64,000 nucleotides of DNA from Pseudomonas sputi (GCF_021603585.1 NZ_BQHI01000006.1:248001-312000); one strand, 5' to 3'; counted from the stretch's first letter, positions 1-9,328 are shown. Notes: generated by a model not told the origin, from the letters alone. Numbers and translations are program-made.

Positions 1-88
1 CTGCAGCGTTCAAGGGTTGCTGTTGGAAAGAGGTGTCGACGCGACTGCCATCGGCGCGAGCCAACAGCATGATGCAAGGTTCGAACAT
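1..88 (-). CDS. Possible start of a gene running off the left edge
   Basis: On the minus strand an ATG at 88 opens a frame that stays open to the window edge (29 codons) with GC-rich third positions. A GGAG lies about 10 bases upstream. It lies just downstream of the acetyltransferase gene, in the same direction. I do not recognise the product. The frame is also open upstream of the ATG, so the true start is uncertain and the whole call is weak. Confidence 0.25.
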   Translation of the reverse strand, partial: MFEPCIMLLARADGSRVDTSFQQQPLNAA

Positions 89-149
89 ACGGGTGACGCT
101 CCAGGTATTGAGGGAATTTCTTGGGAGGCGACAAGCGCCACCCCGATAG

Positions 150-1004
150 TCAGCCAATGGCTTGAGTGACCAGGGCAAACTGCCGAACGCCATTGTTTGC
201 TTGTGGTGCGGCACCGCGGGACATTTGGGCCACGGTGTCGACCTTTTTCAGGCCGGCTGCTTCCAGCCAGTCGGCCAGGCCACAATCCGCTGGAATATCG
301 ATGCGCACAAAGGCGTCCGGTACCCTGGCCAGCAATGTGGCGATCAGATGTTGGGCCTGCCCAAGGTTTTCGGCGATCAACGGGCCGATGCAACGACCGC
401 GACCGAACGGGCGCAGCAGGGCGAAGGCGCGCAACTGACCGTCGCGCACAATGCCCACCGAATGCTCTACGACAGAGAACAGATCGGTGAGCACCGCTTG
501 CCGATCCAGCCCGCTCCCGGCACTGGCCAGTTCCAGCACCCGCACATGATCCGCTACGCGCAGTGGGCGGCATTCTTCACCATCGGCCAATGCGCCAGGC
601 AGAGGGGCTTGCGCCTGGCCCTGGTGCTGCTGGATTCGGCCAAACTCGACAAAACCCTGGCTGGCATACAGCGGTGCGCCGGCCACGGTTGCATTCAATA
701 TCGCCGTGCTTGACTGGCAAGCCTGCAGTGCGTGCTCCATGAGCTTTCGCCCGATGCCCTGGCCCTGATAATCGTCACTGACAATGACCAGGCCAATGGT
801 CGTGAAATCACCTTGCGGGCAGGCGAATGCGGTGCCGATCAAACGCTCGCCATCAAGTACGACAAAGCCCTTGCTGACCCTTTGCAGCATGGCCCAGTCG
901 TCGAGTCGATGGGGCCACTTCAATTGCACGGACAGTGCATGGGCCTTGGGCAGGTCGTCGGCAGTCATCGGCCGATAGACGTAGGAAGGGCGCGGGGTGG
1001 ACAT
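150..1004 (-). CDS. GNAT family N-acetyltransferase (two-domain)
   Basis: A 284-residue protein expected to transfer an acetyl group from acetyl-CoA to an unknown amine. The N-terminal half carries the GNAT acetyl-CoA loop (the pattern QGQGIGRKL near residue 93). The C-terminal half resembles the second, degenerate GNAT-like domain of longer family members. I chose the ATG at 1004 because CGGAG stands 7-11 bases upstream; the frame is open further upstream but without a better ribosome site. It is transcribed divergently from the catabolic operon that begins at 1598. Substrate unknown; family assignment is good. Confidence 0.85.
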   Translation of the reverse strand: MSTPRPSYVYRPMTADDLPKAHALSVQLKWPHRLDDWAMLQRVSKGFVVLDGERLIGTAFACPQGDFTTIGLVIVSDDYQGQGIGRKLMEHALQACQSSTAILNATVAGAPLYASQGFVEFGRIQQHQGQAQAPLPGALADGEECRPLRVADHVRVLELASAGSGLDRQAVLTDLFSVVEHSVGIVRDGQLRAFALLRPFGRGRCIGPLIAENLGQAQHLIATLLARVPDAFVRIDIPADCGLADWLEAAGLKKVDTVAQMSRGAAPQANNGVRQFALVTQAIG

Positions 1005-1597
1005 GGCGATTCTCCGATCAAGAGTGTGCGCGTGCGCCGGGTTTGCCGGCGAGGTGACGCCTGTATCCCATCTGGATGAAAGCCTGACAAGGGGGCAGGG
1101 AATATTCGGCAGATTCCGCAAAGTGCGGTCCCGAAGACCACACTTACTACTTAATCGGAGGCTTCTGCCGGCAGCAAATGCTTGGGCTTATTTACCCTAT
1201 AAAAGGCTTGTGCCGAGCCTCGTCGCTCAAGGCACTGGATGCGCCTTCAATCGCTTCAATCAAGAACCGGACTGACGTGCGCCGCAGCAACTGACGCCAC
1301 GGCTGCGGTGGGGCGCAGTTTCTGCGGGCAAAGTCGCTGTCCGAAATCCAAAGCGGCTGATAAAGGTCCATAAGTGCGCATAAACCGGGGCTTTGCCCAA
1401 GGCTGGAGCGCACCGCAAAGTCTGCTGAGCGGCGTGACCAAAACGGTGATTTGTATCGAACGGAGGTCGCTTTTAACGCCATCTGCTGATTTCACGGTGT
1501 TGTAATGACGGTGTGCTGCAGCGTTGCATCGCTACTGCGCAAACCAGACAAATGCTTGTAGCGCCATTGACCTCAACGAACTTCAGGAACGCACTCA
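1005..1597. other. Non-coding divergent promoter region
   Basis: About 590 bases between the divergent acetyltransferase and HAD genes. No frame here has convincing coding character. It holds a copy of the decamer CGGCAGATTC at 1107-1116, which recurs as an inverted pair upstream of the aminotransferase at 16.9 kb. It presumably carries the promoter of the operon starting at 1598, but I could not pick out a convincing -35/-10. Confidence 0.5.
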
Positions 1598-2266
1598 ATG
1601 AGCTTTCTTCGCCCCAAATTCATTACCTTCGACTGCTACGGAACGCTGACCAATTTCCACATGGGCACGATGACCCGCGAACTCTTTGCCGATCGTGTTC
1701 CCGCGGAGCAGATGGATCAGTTCGTCAAGGATTTCTCGGCGTATCGCCTGGATCAGGTCATGGGCGACTGGATGCCGTATGACGAGATTCTCAAGACCGC
1801 TCTGGCGCGTACCTGCAAGCGCTGGGGAATCGAATACCGCGAAGAAGGCCAACTGTATTACGACGCCGTTCCGACTTGGGGGCCGCACCCGGACGTACCG
1901 GCCGGCCTGTCGAAAATCGCCGACAAGATTCCCTTGGTGATTTTCTCCAACGCCAGCAACAGCCAGATCATGTCCAACGTCGAAAAACTCGGCGCACCTT
2001 TTCACAAAGTCTTCACGGCCGAACAGGCACAAGCCTACAAGCCACGTCTGGCGGCGTTCGAGTACATGCTCGACAACCTCAACTGCGGCCCGGAAGACAT
2101 CTTGCATGTGTCCTCCAGCTTCCGTTACGACCTGATGCCGGCGCACGACATGAAGATCAAGAACAAGGCCTTCGTTGCCCGCGGCCACGAAGTACCGGGC
2201 AATGCCTTCTACAGCTACCACCAGATCCCGGACATCGGCGGTCTGGCCGGACTGGTCGGCCTGTAA
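1598..2266 (+). CDS. HAD superfamily protein, haloacid dehalogenase type II-like
   Basis: A 222-residue cytoplasmic HAD hydrolase. Motif I is FDCYGTL with nucleophile Asp12, motif II is Ser117-Asn118, motif III is Lys148, and Asp178 follows in the last motif. This matches the type II (L-2-haloacid dehalogenase) layout. However, the positions that correspond to the dehalogenase residues Tyr157 and Asn177 are Phe154 and Phe175 by my hand alignment. True dehalogenase activity is therefore doubtful, and a phosphatase or housekeeping role for the pathway is as likely. It is the first gene of the catabolic operon, 32 bases before the FAD oxidoreductase. A CAGGAACG ribosome site precedes the ATG. 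Confidence 0.85.
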   Translation: MSFLRPKFITFDCYGTLTNFHMGTMTRELFADRVPAEQMDQFVKDFSAYRLDQVMGDWMPYDEILKTALARTCKRWGIEYREEGQLYYDAVPTWGPHPDVPAGLSKIADKIPLVIFSNASNSQIMSNVEKLGAPFHKVFTAEQAQAYKPRLAAFEYMLDNLNCGPEDILHVSSSFRYDLMPAHDMKIKNKAFVARGHEVPGNAFYSYHQIPDIGGLAGLVGL

Positions 2267-2298
2267 CGACATCCTCATTGGCAAAGGCGGGATTGAAC

Positions 2299-3573
2299 AT
2301 GGGCAGTGAATCCTACTGGCTCGACAGCGCACCGGCCTTCACCGGCGCACAGCTCGGCGGTTTGCCCGGGCAAGTCGATGTGGCCATCGTCGGTGGTGGT
2401 TTCACCGGGCTGGCGGCAGCCCGGACCCTGGCGCTCAAAGGCGCCAGTGTGGTGGTGCTGGAAGCGGGGCGCGTGATCGGCGAGGCTTCGGGCCGCAATG
2501 GCGGGCAGTGCAACACGGGGGTGGCGCAGGATTACGCCAGCCTCAGTGCCAGTCTCGGTGCCGACCGGGCGAAAGCCTATTACCAGGCTTACGAAAGTGC
2601 CGTGCAAAGCGTTGTGTCGCTGGTCGAACAGGAGCAGATCGCCTGCGACCTGTTGCGCAACGGCAAGCTGAAACTGGCGGCAAAACCGCTGCACTACGAA
2701 GGGCTGGCCCGCACCTGCGAGCTGATTCGCAACGAAGTCGATGCCGATGTTGAATTGCTGTCTGCCGAGCAGACCCGCACCGAAGTCAACTCTGCGCAGT
2801 TCCATGGCGGCCTGCTGCAGCGCAATGGCGTGCAGATGCACGTCGGCCGTTTCGGCGTCGGTCTGGCTGAAGCGGCGGTGCGTCACGGTGCGCTGATCCA
2901 TCAGGGCACCCCGGTGTTCGACTGGAAAGCCCGAGCCGGTGGTTATCAGGTCAACACCAGCAAGGGGTCGCTGCACGCCGGGCAGGTTCTGCTGGCGACC
3001 GGCGCCTGTCAGCACGGTGGTCTGGGCTGGTATCGGCGGCGGATTGTGCCGGTGGGCAGTTTCGTGATTGCCACCGAGGTCCTGCCGCGGTCGTTGATCG
3101 ACCAGTTGCTGCCGGGGCGCCGCGCTTATGTCACCAGCCGAATGATCGGTAACTACTTCCGCCTGACCCCGGACAACCGCCTGCTGTTTGGCGGGCGTGC
3201 GCGGTTTGCCATGTCCGACAGTGTCAACGATGCCAAGAGCGGCAAGGTGCTGCAGGCGGCGATGATCCAGATGTTCCCGCAACTGGCCGGCGTCAGGATC
3301 GATTACTGCTGGGGCGGCCTGGTGGACATGACCTCCGACCGTTTGCCGCGAGCCGGTCAGCACGGCGGCGTATTCCACTCGATGGGCTACAGCGGTCACG
3401 GCGTGCAGATGTCGGTGCACATGGGGCAGGTGATGGCTGACGTGATGGCCGGCAATACCGAGGCCAACCCGTGGCGTGAACTCGAATGGCCGGCGATCCC
3501 CGGGCATTTCGGCAAGCCGTGGTTCCTGCCTTTCGTGGGCGCCTACTACCGCTTTCAGGACTATTTGCATTGA
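2299..3573 (+). CDS. FAD-dependent amine/amino-acid oxidoreductase (DAO/PuuB type)
   Basis: A 424-residue flavoprotein of the D-amino-acid-oxidase fold. The dinucleotide motif VAIVGGGFTG sits at residues 28-37 with the ribose-binding Glu at 55, and the C-terminal FAD motif GYSGHG is near residue 365. It resembles gamma-glutamylputrescine oxidase and related enzymes that oxidise secondary amines to an imine, giving an aldehyde or keto acid plus an amine. The ATG at 2299 has an AAGGCGGG ribosome site. Its place directly before a peptide/opine-type ABC transporter suggests it acts on the imported compound or a product of it. Substrate not determinable from sequence. Confidence 0.85.
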   Translation: MGSESYWLDSAPAFTGAQLGGLPGQVDVAIVGGGFTGLAAARTLALKGASVVVLEAGRVIGEASGRNGGQCNTGVAQDYASLSASLGADRAKAYYQAYESAVQSVVSLVEQEQIACDLLRNGKLKLAAKPLHYEGLARTCELIRNEVDADVELLSAEQTRTEVNSAQFHGGLLQRNGVQMHVGRFGVGLAEAAVRHGALIHQGTPVFDWKARAGGYQVNTSKGSLHAGQVLLATGACQHGGLGWYRRRIVPVGSFVIATEVLPRSLIDQLLPGRRAYVTSRMIGNYFRLTPDNRLLFGGRARFAMSDSVNDAKSGKVLQAAMIQMFPQLAGVRIDYCWGGLVDMTSDRLPRAGQHGGVFHSMGYSGHGVQMSVHMGQVMADVMAGNTEANPWRELEWPAIPGHFGKPWFLPFVGAYYRFQDYLH

Positions 3574-3613
3574 GCTGATGTTGTGGCTTCACCGTCGTTT
3601 GCGTTTCCAGGAC

Positions 3614-3631
3614 GTTCCGGCCAACCGGAAC
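3614..3631 (+). other. Small hairpin before the binding-protein gene
   Basis: GTTCCGG-CCAA-CCGGAAC makes a perfect 7-base stem between the FAD oxidoreductase and the solute-binding-protein gene. It has no T-run, so it is more likely an mRNA-processing or stability element than a terminator. Confidence 0.35.
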
Positions 3632-3667
3632 ACTTGAGCCTTCTTAATTTCGACAGGTAGCACTGAA

Positions 3668-5305
3668 ATGACTGATCACAAGAACGACTCACCGCTGATC
3701 TCGGGCGAAGAAAGCCTGCGGGTGTTCGAAGGCCTCAATCGCGGCATGTCACGCCGTCACGCGTTGCAAATGCTCGGTGTGGCCGGTGTAGCGGCTGCCG
3801 GCGCCGGCAGCCTGTTCGGCGCCGCCGGCAAGCTGTTGGCCGACGACACGGCGACACCGGGCAAAGGCAAGCAGGGTGGGCGGATACGAGTCGCCGGTAT
3901 GTCCAGCTCCACCGCCGACACCCTCGATCCGGCCAAAGGCGCGCTGTCCACCGACTATGTGCGGCACTACATGTTCTACAACGGCCTGACCCGTTTCGAC
4001 GCGCACTTGGTGCCGCAACTGGAGTTGGCCGAGCGCATCGACAACACCGACGCGACCCTGTGGACGATCACCCTGCGCAAGGACGTGACGTTCCACAACG
4101 GCAAAACCCTCAGCGCGGCCGATGTGGTGTTCTCGCTGTCACGACACAAGGATCCGCTGACCGGCTCCAAGGTCATGCCGCTGATGGAGCAGTTCGCCGA
4201 AATCAAGGCCACCGGCGCCAACGAGGTTCAGATTCGCTTGACTGCACCGAACGCCGAATTGCCGTCGATTCTGGCCGTCTCGCATCTGCTGATCGTTCCC
4301 GAAGGCACTACTGACTTCAACCAGGGCATTGGCACCGGGCCGTTCAAGGTCAAGGAGTTCAAACCGGGTGTGCGTTCGGTGGCCGCACGCAACACGGGCT
4401 ACTGGAAACCTGGCCTGCCGTACCTCGACGAAATCGAATTCATCGCCATTGGCGACGAGCCGTCGCGGGTCAACGCGTTGTTGTCCGGCGACGTGCACAT
4501 GATCAACGAGGTCAACCCGCGCTCCACCGACCGAATCAAGGCCAGCGCCAGGCACCGGGTCGTTGATGCGCCGTCGGGCAACTACACTGATTTGATCATC
4601 CGTCAGGATCAGCTGCCGGGTCAGAACGCCGATTTCACCCAGGCGATGAAGTACCTGCTCGATCGCGAACAGATCAAGTCGGCGGTGTTTCGTGGCTTTG
4701 CCGTGGTCGGCAACGATCATCCGATCGCGCCTGGCTCGCGCTACTACAACAGCGACCTGCCGCAAACCGTCTACGACCCGGAAAAAGCCAAGTTCCTGCT
4801 GAAAAAAGCGGGCATGGAAAATATCAGCATGGAGCTGTTTGCTTCGCCTGCCGCAACGGGTTCTGTCGATATCGCAGTGCTGTTGCAGCAGTCGGCCAAA
4901 CAGGCCGGGCTCAAACTCGACGTCAAGCGCCTGCCGAGCGACGGCTACTGGTCCAACCACTGGATGAAGCACCCGATCAGCTTCGGCAACATCAACCCAC
5001 GCCCGAACGCCGACGTAATGTTCTCGCAGTTCTTCCAGTCGAAGGCGCCGTGGAACGAGTCCGGCTGGAAGAACGAGCAGTTCGATCAGTTGCTGATGCT
5101 CGCCCGCGGCGAAACCGATGATGCCAAGCGCGGCAAGATGTACGCGGACATGCAGACCCTGGTGCACGACCACTGTGGCATCGGCATACCGGTGTTCATC
5201 AGCAACATCGACGGCGTCGATCAACGGATCAAGGGCTACGGCAGCAACCCGCTCGGCGGTTTCATGGGTTACATGTTCGCCGAGCAGGTCTGGCTGGACG
5301 CTTGA
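3668..5305 (+). CDS. ABC transporter substrate-binding protein (peptide/opine family 5), Tat-type signal
   Basis: A 545-residue periplasmic solute-binding protein of the DppA/OppA class. The N-terminus has a twin-arginine pattern (SRRHAL, Arg29-Arg30) followed by an alanine/glycine-rich hydrophobic stretch to about residue 55. This suggests export through the Tat system rather than Sec. The mature part contains the family hallmark around FHNGKTLSAADVVFS. It leads a complete importer (two permeases and a dual ATPase) and so defines the substrate entering the pathway, probably a peptide-like or N-substituted amino acid. An AGGTAGCACTGAA stretch precedes the ATG. Confidence 0.92.
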   Translation: MTDHKNDSPLISGEESLRVFEGLNRGMSRRHALQMLGVAGVAAAGAGSLFGAAGKLLADDTATPGKGKQGGRIRVAGMSSSTADTLDPAKGALSTDYVRHYMFYNGLTRFDAHLVPQLELAERIDNTDATLWTITLRKDVTFHNGKTLSAADVVFSLSRHKDPLTGSKVMPLMEQFAEIKATGANEVQIRLTAPNAELPSILAVSHLLIVPEGTTDFNQGIGTGPFKVKEFKPGVRSVAARNTGYWKPGLPYLDEIEFIAIGDEPSRVNALLSGDVHMINEVNPRSTDRIKASARHRVVDAPSGNYTDLIIRQDQLPGQNADFTQAMKYLLDREQIKSAVFRGFAVVGNDHPIAPGSRYYNSDLPQTVYDPEKAKFLLKKAGMENISMELFASPAATGSVDIAVLLQQSAKQAGLKLDVKRLPSDGYWSNHWMKHPISFGNINPRPNADVMFSQFFQSKAPWNESGWKNEQFDQLLMLARGETDDAKRGKMYADMQTLVHDHCGIGIPVFISNIDGVDQRIKGYGSNPLGGFMGYMFAEQVWLDA

Positions 5306-5351
5306 ACAGAGCCGTCGACATGAACGGCAAGCCAGGTGCAGGAGGTAGGCG

Positions 5352-6308
5352 ATGAATAGCAACACACTGTGGTTGATCGGACGGCGGCTGGGCGCCGCGA
5401 TCGTGACTTTGTTGATCGTATCGATGGTCGTGTTTGCGATCACGGCGGTACTGCCTGGAGACGCGGCACAACAATCCCTTGGCCAGTTTGCCACCCCGGA
5501 ACAGGTGGCGGCGCTGCGTCTGAAACTGGGGCTCGATCAACCCGGTGTGGTGCGTTATCTGCACTGGTTGATGAGCCTGCTCAGTGGCGATATGGGCGTG
5601 TCGGTATCCAACGCCATGCCGGTCGTTGAGCTGATGGCCGGGCGCGTACCCAACACCTTGATGCTGGCGGCCGCCACAGCGCTGGTGTCAGTGCCGGTGG
5701 CGCTGGTCCTCGGCATCGGCTCGGCAATGGGCCGGGGCGGGCGGATCGACAGTGTTCTGAGTTTCACCACCCTGGCCATGGTCGCGGTGCCGGAGTTTCT
5801 GGTGGCGACCCTCGCGGTGCTGATCTTTGCGGTGAACCTGGGCTGGTTGTCGGCGCTGTCCTATGCCAGCGACATCACTTCGCCGTGGCAATTCATGCGC
5901 ACCTACGCCTTGCCGGTGATGACGCTGTGTTGCGTGATCGTTGCGCAAATGGCGCGGATGACGCGCGCGGCAGTGATCGACCAGCTCGACAGCCCCTATG
6001 TGGAAATGGCCCGGCTCAAAGGCGTCAGTCCGATCCGCATCGTAATGCGCCACGCTTTGCCCAATGCCATCGGGCCGATTGCCAATGCGATTGCGTTGAG
6101 CCTGTCGTATCTGCTCGGCGGGGTGGTGATTGTCGAAACCATCTTCAACTATCCCGGCATCGCCAGCCTGATGGTCGATGCCGTGACCAACCGCGACATG
6201 GCACTGGTGCAGGCCTGCACCATGTTGTTCTGTACGGCTTATCTGGGTCTGGTGCTGATTGCCGACCTGTGCGCGATTCTGTCCAATCCGAGGCTGAGAA
6301 ACCAATGA
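5352..6308 (+). CDS. ABC transporter permease (DppB-like)
   Basis: A 318-residue inner-membrane permease with about six hydrophobic segments and the EAA-type cytoplasmic loop (EMARLKGVSPIRIVMRHALP region) that contacts the ATPase. It forms the DppB-like half of the importer. A GGAGG ribosome site sits just before the ATG at 5352. Its stop overlaps the next start in an ATGA arrangement, implying translational coupling with the second permease. Confidence 0.93.
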   Translation: MNSNTLWLIGRRLGAAIVTLLIVSMVVFAITAVLPGDAAQQSLGQFATPEQVAALRLKLGLDQPGVVRYLHWLMSLLSGDMGVSVSNAMPVVELMAGRVPNTLMLAAATALVSVPVALVLGIGSAMGRGGRIDSVLSFTTLAMVAVPEFLVATLAVLIFAVNLGWLSALSYASDITSPWQFMRTYALPVMTLCCVIVAQMARMTRAAVIDQLDSPYVEMARLKGVSPIRIVMRHALPNAIGPIANAIALSLSYLLGGVVIVETIFNYPGIASLMVDAVTNRDMALVQACTMLFCTAYLGLVLIADLCAILSNPRLRNQ

Positions 6309-7180
6309 ACAATCTCATTGTGAAACCGACGCCCGCAGCCCCTGATCTGTCAGCCGGCAAGGTGTCTCACGGGCCCGCGTGGCTGGGACTCATCGGCGCC
6401 TCCCTCTGCGTTATCTGGCTGCTGGTTGCGTTATTTGGCCCATGGCTGGCGCCGCATCCGGTCGGTGAGGTGGTCTCGGGCAACGTGTTCGACAACATCA
6501 GCGCGTTGTACCCGTTCGGCACTGATTATCTGGGCCGCGACATGCTCAGCCGGGTGCTCGTCGGCGCGCGCTTCACCGTGGGCCTGGCGTTGATTGCGGC
6601 GGTGCTGGCCAGTGCACTGGGCACCGGTTGCGCGTTGCTGTCGGTGGTGTCGCCGAAGTGGCTGGACGAAGTGATCAGCCGCTTGATGGACGCCTTTATC
6701 TCGATTCCGAGCAAGATGCTCGCGTTGATCATGGTCTCGGCGTTCGGCTCTTCGGTGACCCTGTTGATCAGCACGGCGGTGTTGAGCTTCGCCCCGGGTG
6801 CGTTTCGTATCGCCCGCAGCATGGCGGTGAACATTGAAGCGCTGGAGTATGTGCAGGTCGCCCGAACCCGTGGCGAGCGGCGCTTGTACATCGCGTGCGT
6901 GGAGATCCTGCCGAACATGCTCAACCCGGTGCTCACAGACCTGGGCTTGCGGTTTGGTTTCATCGTGCTGCTGCTCAGCGGCATGAGTTTTCTCGGGCTG
7001 GGCGTGCAACCGCCGGATGCCGACCTCGGTTCGCTGGTGCGGGAAAACATCGGCGGCCTCAATCAGGGCGCTCCGGCCATCGTCATCCCGGCGCTGGCCA
7101 TCGGTACCCTGACCATCGGCGTGAATCTGTTTATCGACAGAGTGTCGTCGCGACGCAGTCGCCGCACCGGAGGCCATTGA
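6305..7180 (+). CDS. ABC transporter permease (DppC-like)
   Basis: A 291-residue permease whose ATG overlaps the stop of the preceding gene (ATGA), which fixes the start. It has an N-terminal membrane segment, the DppC-type GTDYLGRDMLSRV motif, and the EAA loop around the TRGERRLYIACVEILPN stretch. It pairs with the upstream permease. The ATPase gene starts two bases after its stop. Confidence 0.93.
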   Translation: MNNLIVKPTPAAPDLSAGKVSHGPAWLGLIGASLCVIWLLVALFGPWLAPHPVGEVVSGNVFDNISALYPFGTDYLGRDMLSRVLVGARFTVGLALIAAVLASALGTGCALLSVVSPKWLDEVISRLMDAFISIPSKMLALIMVSAFGSSVTLLISTAVLSFAPGAFRIARSMAVNIEALEYVQVARTRGERRLYIACVEILPNMLNPVLTDLGLRFGFIVLLLSGMSFLGLGVQPPDADLGSLVRENIGGLNQGAPAIVIPALAIGTLTIGVNLFIDRVSSRRSRRTGGH

Positions 7181-7181
7181 A

Positions 7182-9023
7182 ATGACCCAATTGATTCGAG
7201 TTGAAGACTTGCGCGTGGTCGCGTGCGGCGAGCACGGTGAAACGGAGATCGTCAAAGGCGTGAGCTTTGCCCTGAAACAAGGTGAAGTGCTGGCGTTGAT
7301 CGGCGAATCGGGCTCGGGCAAGACCACCATTGCCCTCGCTCTGTTGGGCTATGCCCGACGGGGCTGTCGGTTGTCCGGCGGCGTGGTACAGGTCGGCGAG
7401 CACAACATGCTCGCGCTCAGCGAGCAACAATTGCAGGGCCTGCGCGGTAATCGGGTGTCGTATATCGCGCAGAGCGCCGCGGCAGCTTTCAACCCGGCGA
7501 AGAAGCTGATCGACCAAGTGGTGGAGGGCGCCTTGATTCACGGCCTCGGCACCCGCGCCGCCCTTGAGGCCAAGGCCATTGAGCTGTTCCGCGATTTGGC
7601 CCTGCCAGACCCGGATCACATCGGCCAGCGTTACCCGCACCAGGTGTCCGGCGGGCAACTGCAGCGGGTGATGGCGGCAATGGCGCTGATCAGTGATCCG
7701 TTGCTGGTCATCCTCGACGAACCGACCACGGCGCTCGATGTGACGACCCAGATCGACGTGTTGCGTGCGTTCAAGCGCGTGGTGCGTGACCGTGGTGCGA
7801 CAGCGGTGTATGTGTCCCATGACCTGGCCGTGGTGGCGCAAATGGCTGATCAGATCGTCGTGCTCAATGGCGGTCAGATCTTCGAACAAAGCGCCACGGC
7901 GGCGCTGCTCAAAGGCCCGAGTCATGAATACACCCGCAGTTTGCTGGCGGCCGCGCGGCCGGACACGACAATTCGCCCACCTGGCGGTATGGCCGAAGAA
8001 ACCCCGCTGCTGACCATTCGTGGCCTGACCGCCGGTTACGGCAACAAGAACACCCAGGGCATGCCGGCCATTCGTGTACTGGAAGACATTGATCTGACCG
8101 TGCGCCGGGGCCAGGCGATTGGCGTGATCGGCGAGTCGGGTTCGGGCAAGTCAACGCTGGCCCGCGTGGTGGCCGGCCTGCTCACGCCGGCATTGGGCGG
8201 GCTGACCTTTGACGGGCAACCGCTGGGCGGTTGTCTGGCCGAACGCAGCGACGAGCAATTCCGGCGGATCCAGATGGTGTTCCAGAACGCCGACACGGCG
8301 CTCAATCCGATGCACAGCATCAGCACGATTCTGAGTCGGCCGCTGAGGATGTATTTCAACCTCAAAGGCGCGGCGTTGCGTGAGCGTATCGGCGAATTGC
8401 TGGATCTGGTGCGCCTGCCGCGAGCCTTGGCCGAGCGTCGCCCGAGTGAATTGTCCGGCGGGCAGAAGCAGCGGGTGAACCTGGCGCGGGCACTGGCGGC
8501 CAAACCCGATCTGATCCTCTGCGATGAAGTGACCTCGGCGCTGGACACCGTGGTCGGTGCAGCGATTCTTGAATTGCTCCGCGATTTGCGTCAGCAGCTT
8601 GGCGTGTCCTACCTGTTCATCAGTCATGACATCTCCACCGTGCGTGCTCTGTGCGATGACGTGGTGGTGATGTACAGCGGCCACAAGGTTCAGGCCGGCA
8701 GCCGCCAGTCGTTTGCGCAGGCACCGTTTCATCCCTACACCGATCTGTTGATTCACTCGGTGCCGGAGCTGCGCCAGGGCTGGCTGGAAACCTGCGGGAC
8801 GACGTGCGGGGAACTGCCACCCATCGGGCCCAAAGCGAATGTCGCCGAGCTGTGCACCTTCCTCAATCGCTGCCCGGTGCGTGTCGATGGCCTGTGCAAC
8901 CGTACGGCACCCAACCGCCGAATCATCGACGGTGGCAGTGAAATTCTTTGCCACCACGACAGCGTCGAACTGCTGAAAACCCAGCGGGACGTGACCACCT
9001 TCAATCAGGGAGCCTATGCATGA
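7182..9023 (+). CDS. Fused dual ABC transporter ATPase (DppDF-like)
   Basis: A 613-residue protein containing two complete ATPase domains. The first has Walker A GESGSGKTT at 41-49, signature VSGGQ near 155 and Walker B LLVILDEP near 175. The second repeats GESGSGKST near 320, LSGGQKQRV and LILCDEV. Both C-termini carry the oligopeptide/dipeptide ATPase extension, including the Cys-containing CTFLNRCPV region near the end. In many importers these are two proteins (D and F); here they are fused. It energises uptake for the importer encoded just upstream. Confidence 0.94.
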   Translation: MTQLIRVEDLRVVACGEHGETEIVKGVSFALKQGEVLALIGESGSGKTTIALALLGYARRGCRLSGGVVQVGEHNMLALSEQQLQGLRGNRVSYIAQSAAAAFNPAKKLIDQVVEGALIHGLGTRAALEAKAIELFRDLALPDPDHIGQRYPHQVSGGQLQRVMAAMALISDPLLVILDEPTTALDVTTQIDVLRAFKRVVRDRGATAVYVSHDLAVVAQMADQIVVLNGGQIFEQSATAALLKGPSHEYTRSLLAAARPDTTIRPPGGMAEETPLLTIRGLTAGYGNKNTQGMPAIRVLEDIDLTVRRGQAIGVIGESGSGKSTLARVVAGLLTPALGGLTFDGQPLGGCLAERSDEQFRRIQMVFQNADTALNPMHSISTILSRPLRMYFNLKGAALRERIGELLDLVRLPRALAERRPSELSGGQKQRVNLARALAAKPDLILCDEVTSALDTVVGAAILELLRDLRQQLGVSYLFISHDISTVRALCDDVVVMYSGHKVQAGSRQSFAQAPFHPYTDLLIHSVPELRQGWLETCGTTCGELPPIGPKANVAELCTFLNRCPVRVDGLCNRTAPNRRIIDGGSEILCHHDSVELLKTQRDVTTFNQGAYA

Positions 9024-9328
9024 GCGCTCGTTTTGTGAGACTGGCCGAGCAGGGCCGGGTGACCGTCGGGTTAACCGTGGATGGCGTGCCCATCAAGGCG
9101 TTGCAGGGCGACACACTGATGGTCGCATTGCTCACTCAGGGCGATGCGCTACGCCAGTCGGAATTCGATAGCGGTCGACGTGCCGGGTTCTGCCTGATGG
9201 GGGCCTGCCAGGATTGCTGGGTGTGGACGCGCAGCGGCGAACGTCTGCGTGCGTGCTCCAATGAAGTCCGTGAAGGGCTGGATCTCGTCACCACACAACC
9301 GGAGGCGACATGGCCACTGCACGGGTAG
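9020..9328 (+). CDS. (2Fe-2S)-binding protein, HcnA / opine-oxidase small subunit type
   Basis: A 102-residue ferredoxin-like subunit with a plant-type 2Fe-2S cluster motif: Cys58, Cys63, Cys66 and Cys79 (CLMGACQDC, then C further on). It matches the small subunit of the hydrogen cyanide synthase/opine oxidase/D-hydroxyproline dehydrogenase group, which passes electrons between two flavin subunits. The ATG overlaps the ATPase stop (ATGA) and the 3' end overlaps the next gene by 19 bases, so all three subunits are translationally coupled. It is not cyanide synthase by context: the genes are embedded in an importer operon. Confidence 0.9.
   Translation: MSARFVRLAEQGRVTVGLTVDGVPIKALQGDTLMVALLTQGDALRQSEFDSGRRAGFCLMGACQDCWVWTRSGERLRACSNEVREGLDLVTTQPEATWPLHG

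Noticed and set aside
1598-2266. Genuine L-2-haloacid dehalogenase
   Set aside because: Two residues needed by characterised dehalogenases appear replaced by Phe, and no haloacid transporter is nearby.
2275-3570. Long open frame antisense to the FAD oxidoreductase gene
   Set aside because: It mirrors a well-supported flavoprotein gene. High GC at third positions leaves the opposite strand open; no ribosome site or family match.
4139-5494. 451-codon antisense frame over the binding-protein gene
   Set aside because: Shadow of the substrate-binding protein and permease genes; composition rich in His/Arg/Val typical of antisense frames.
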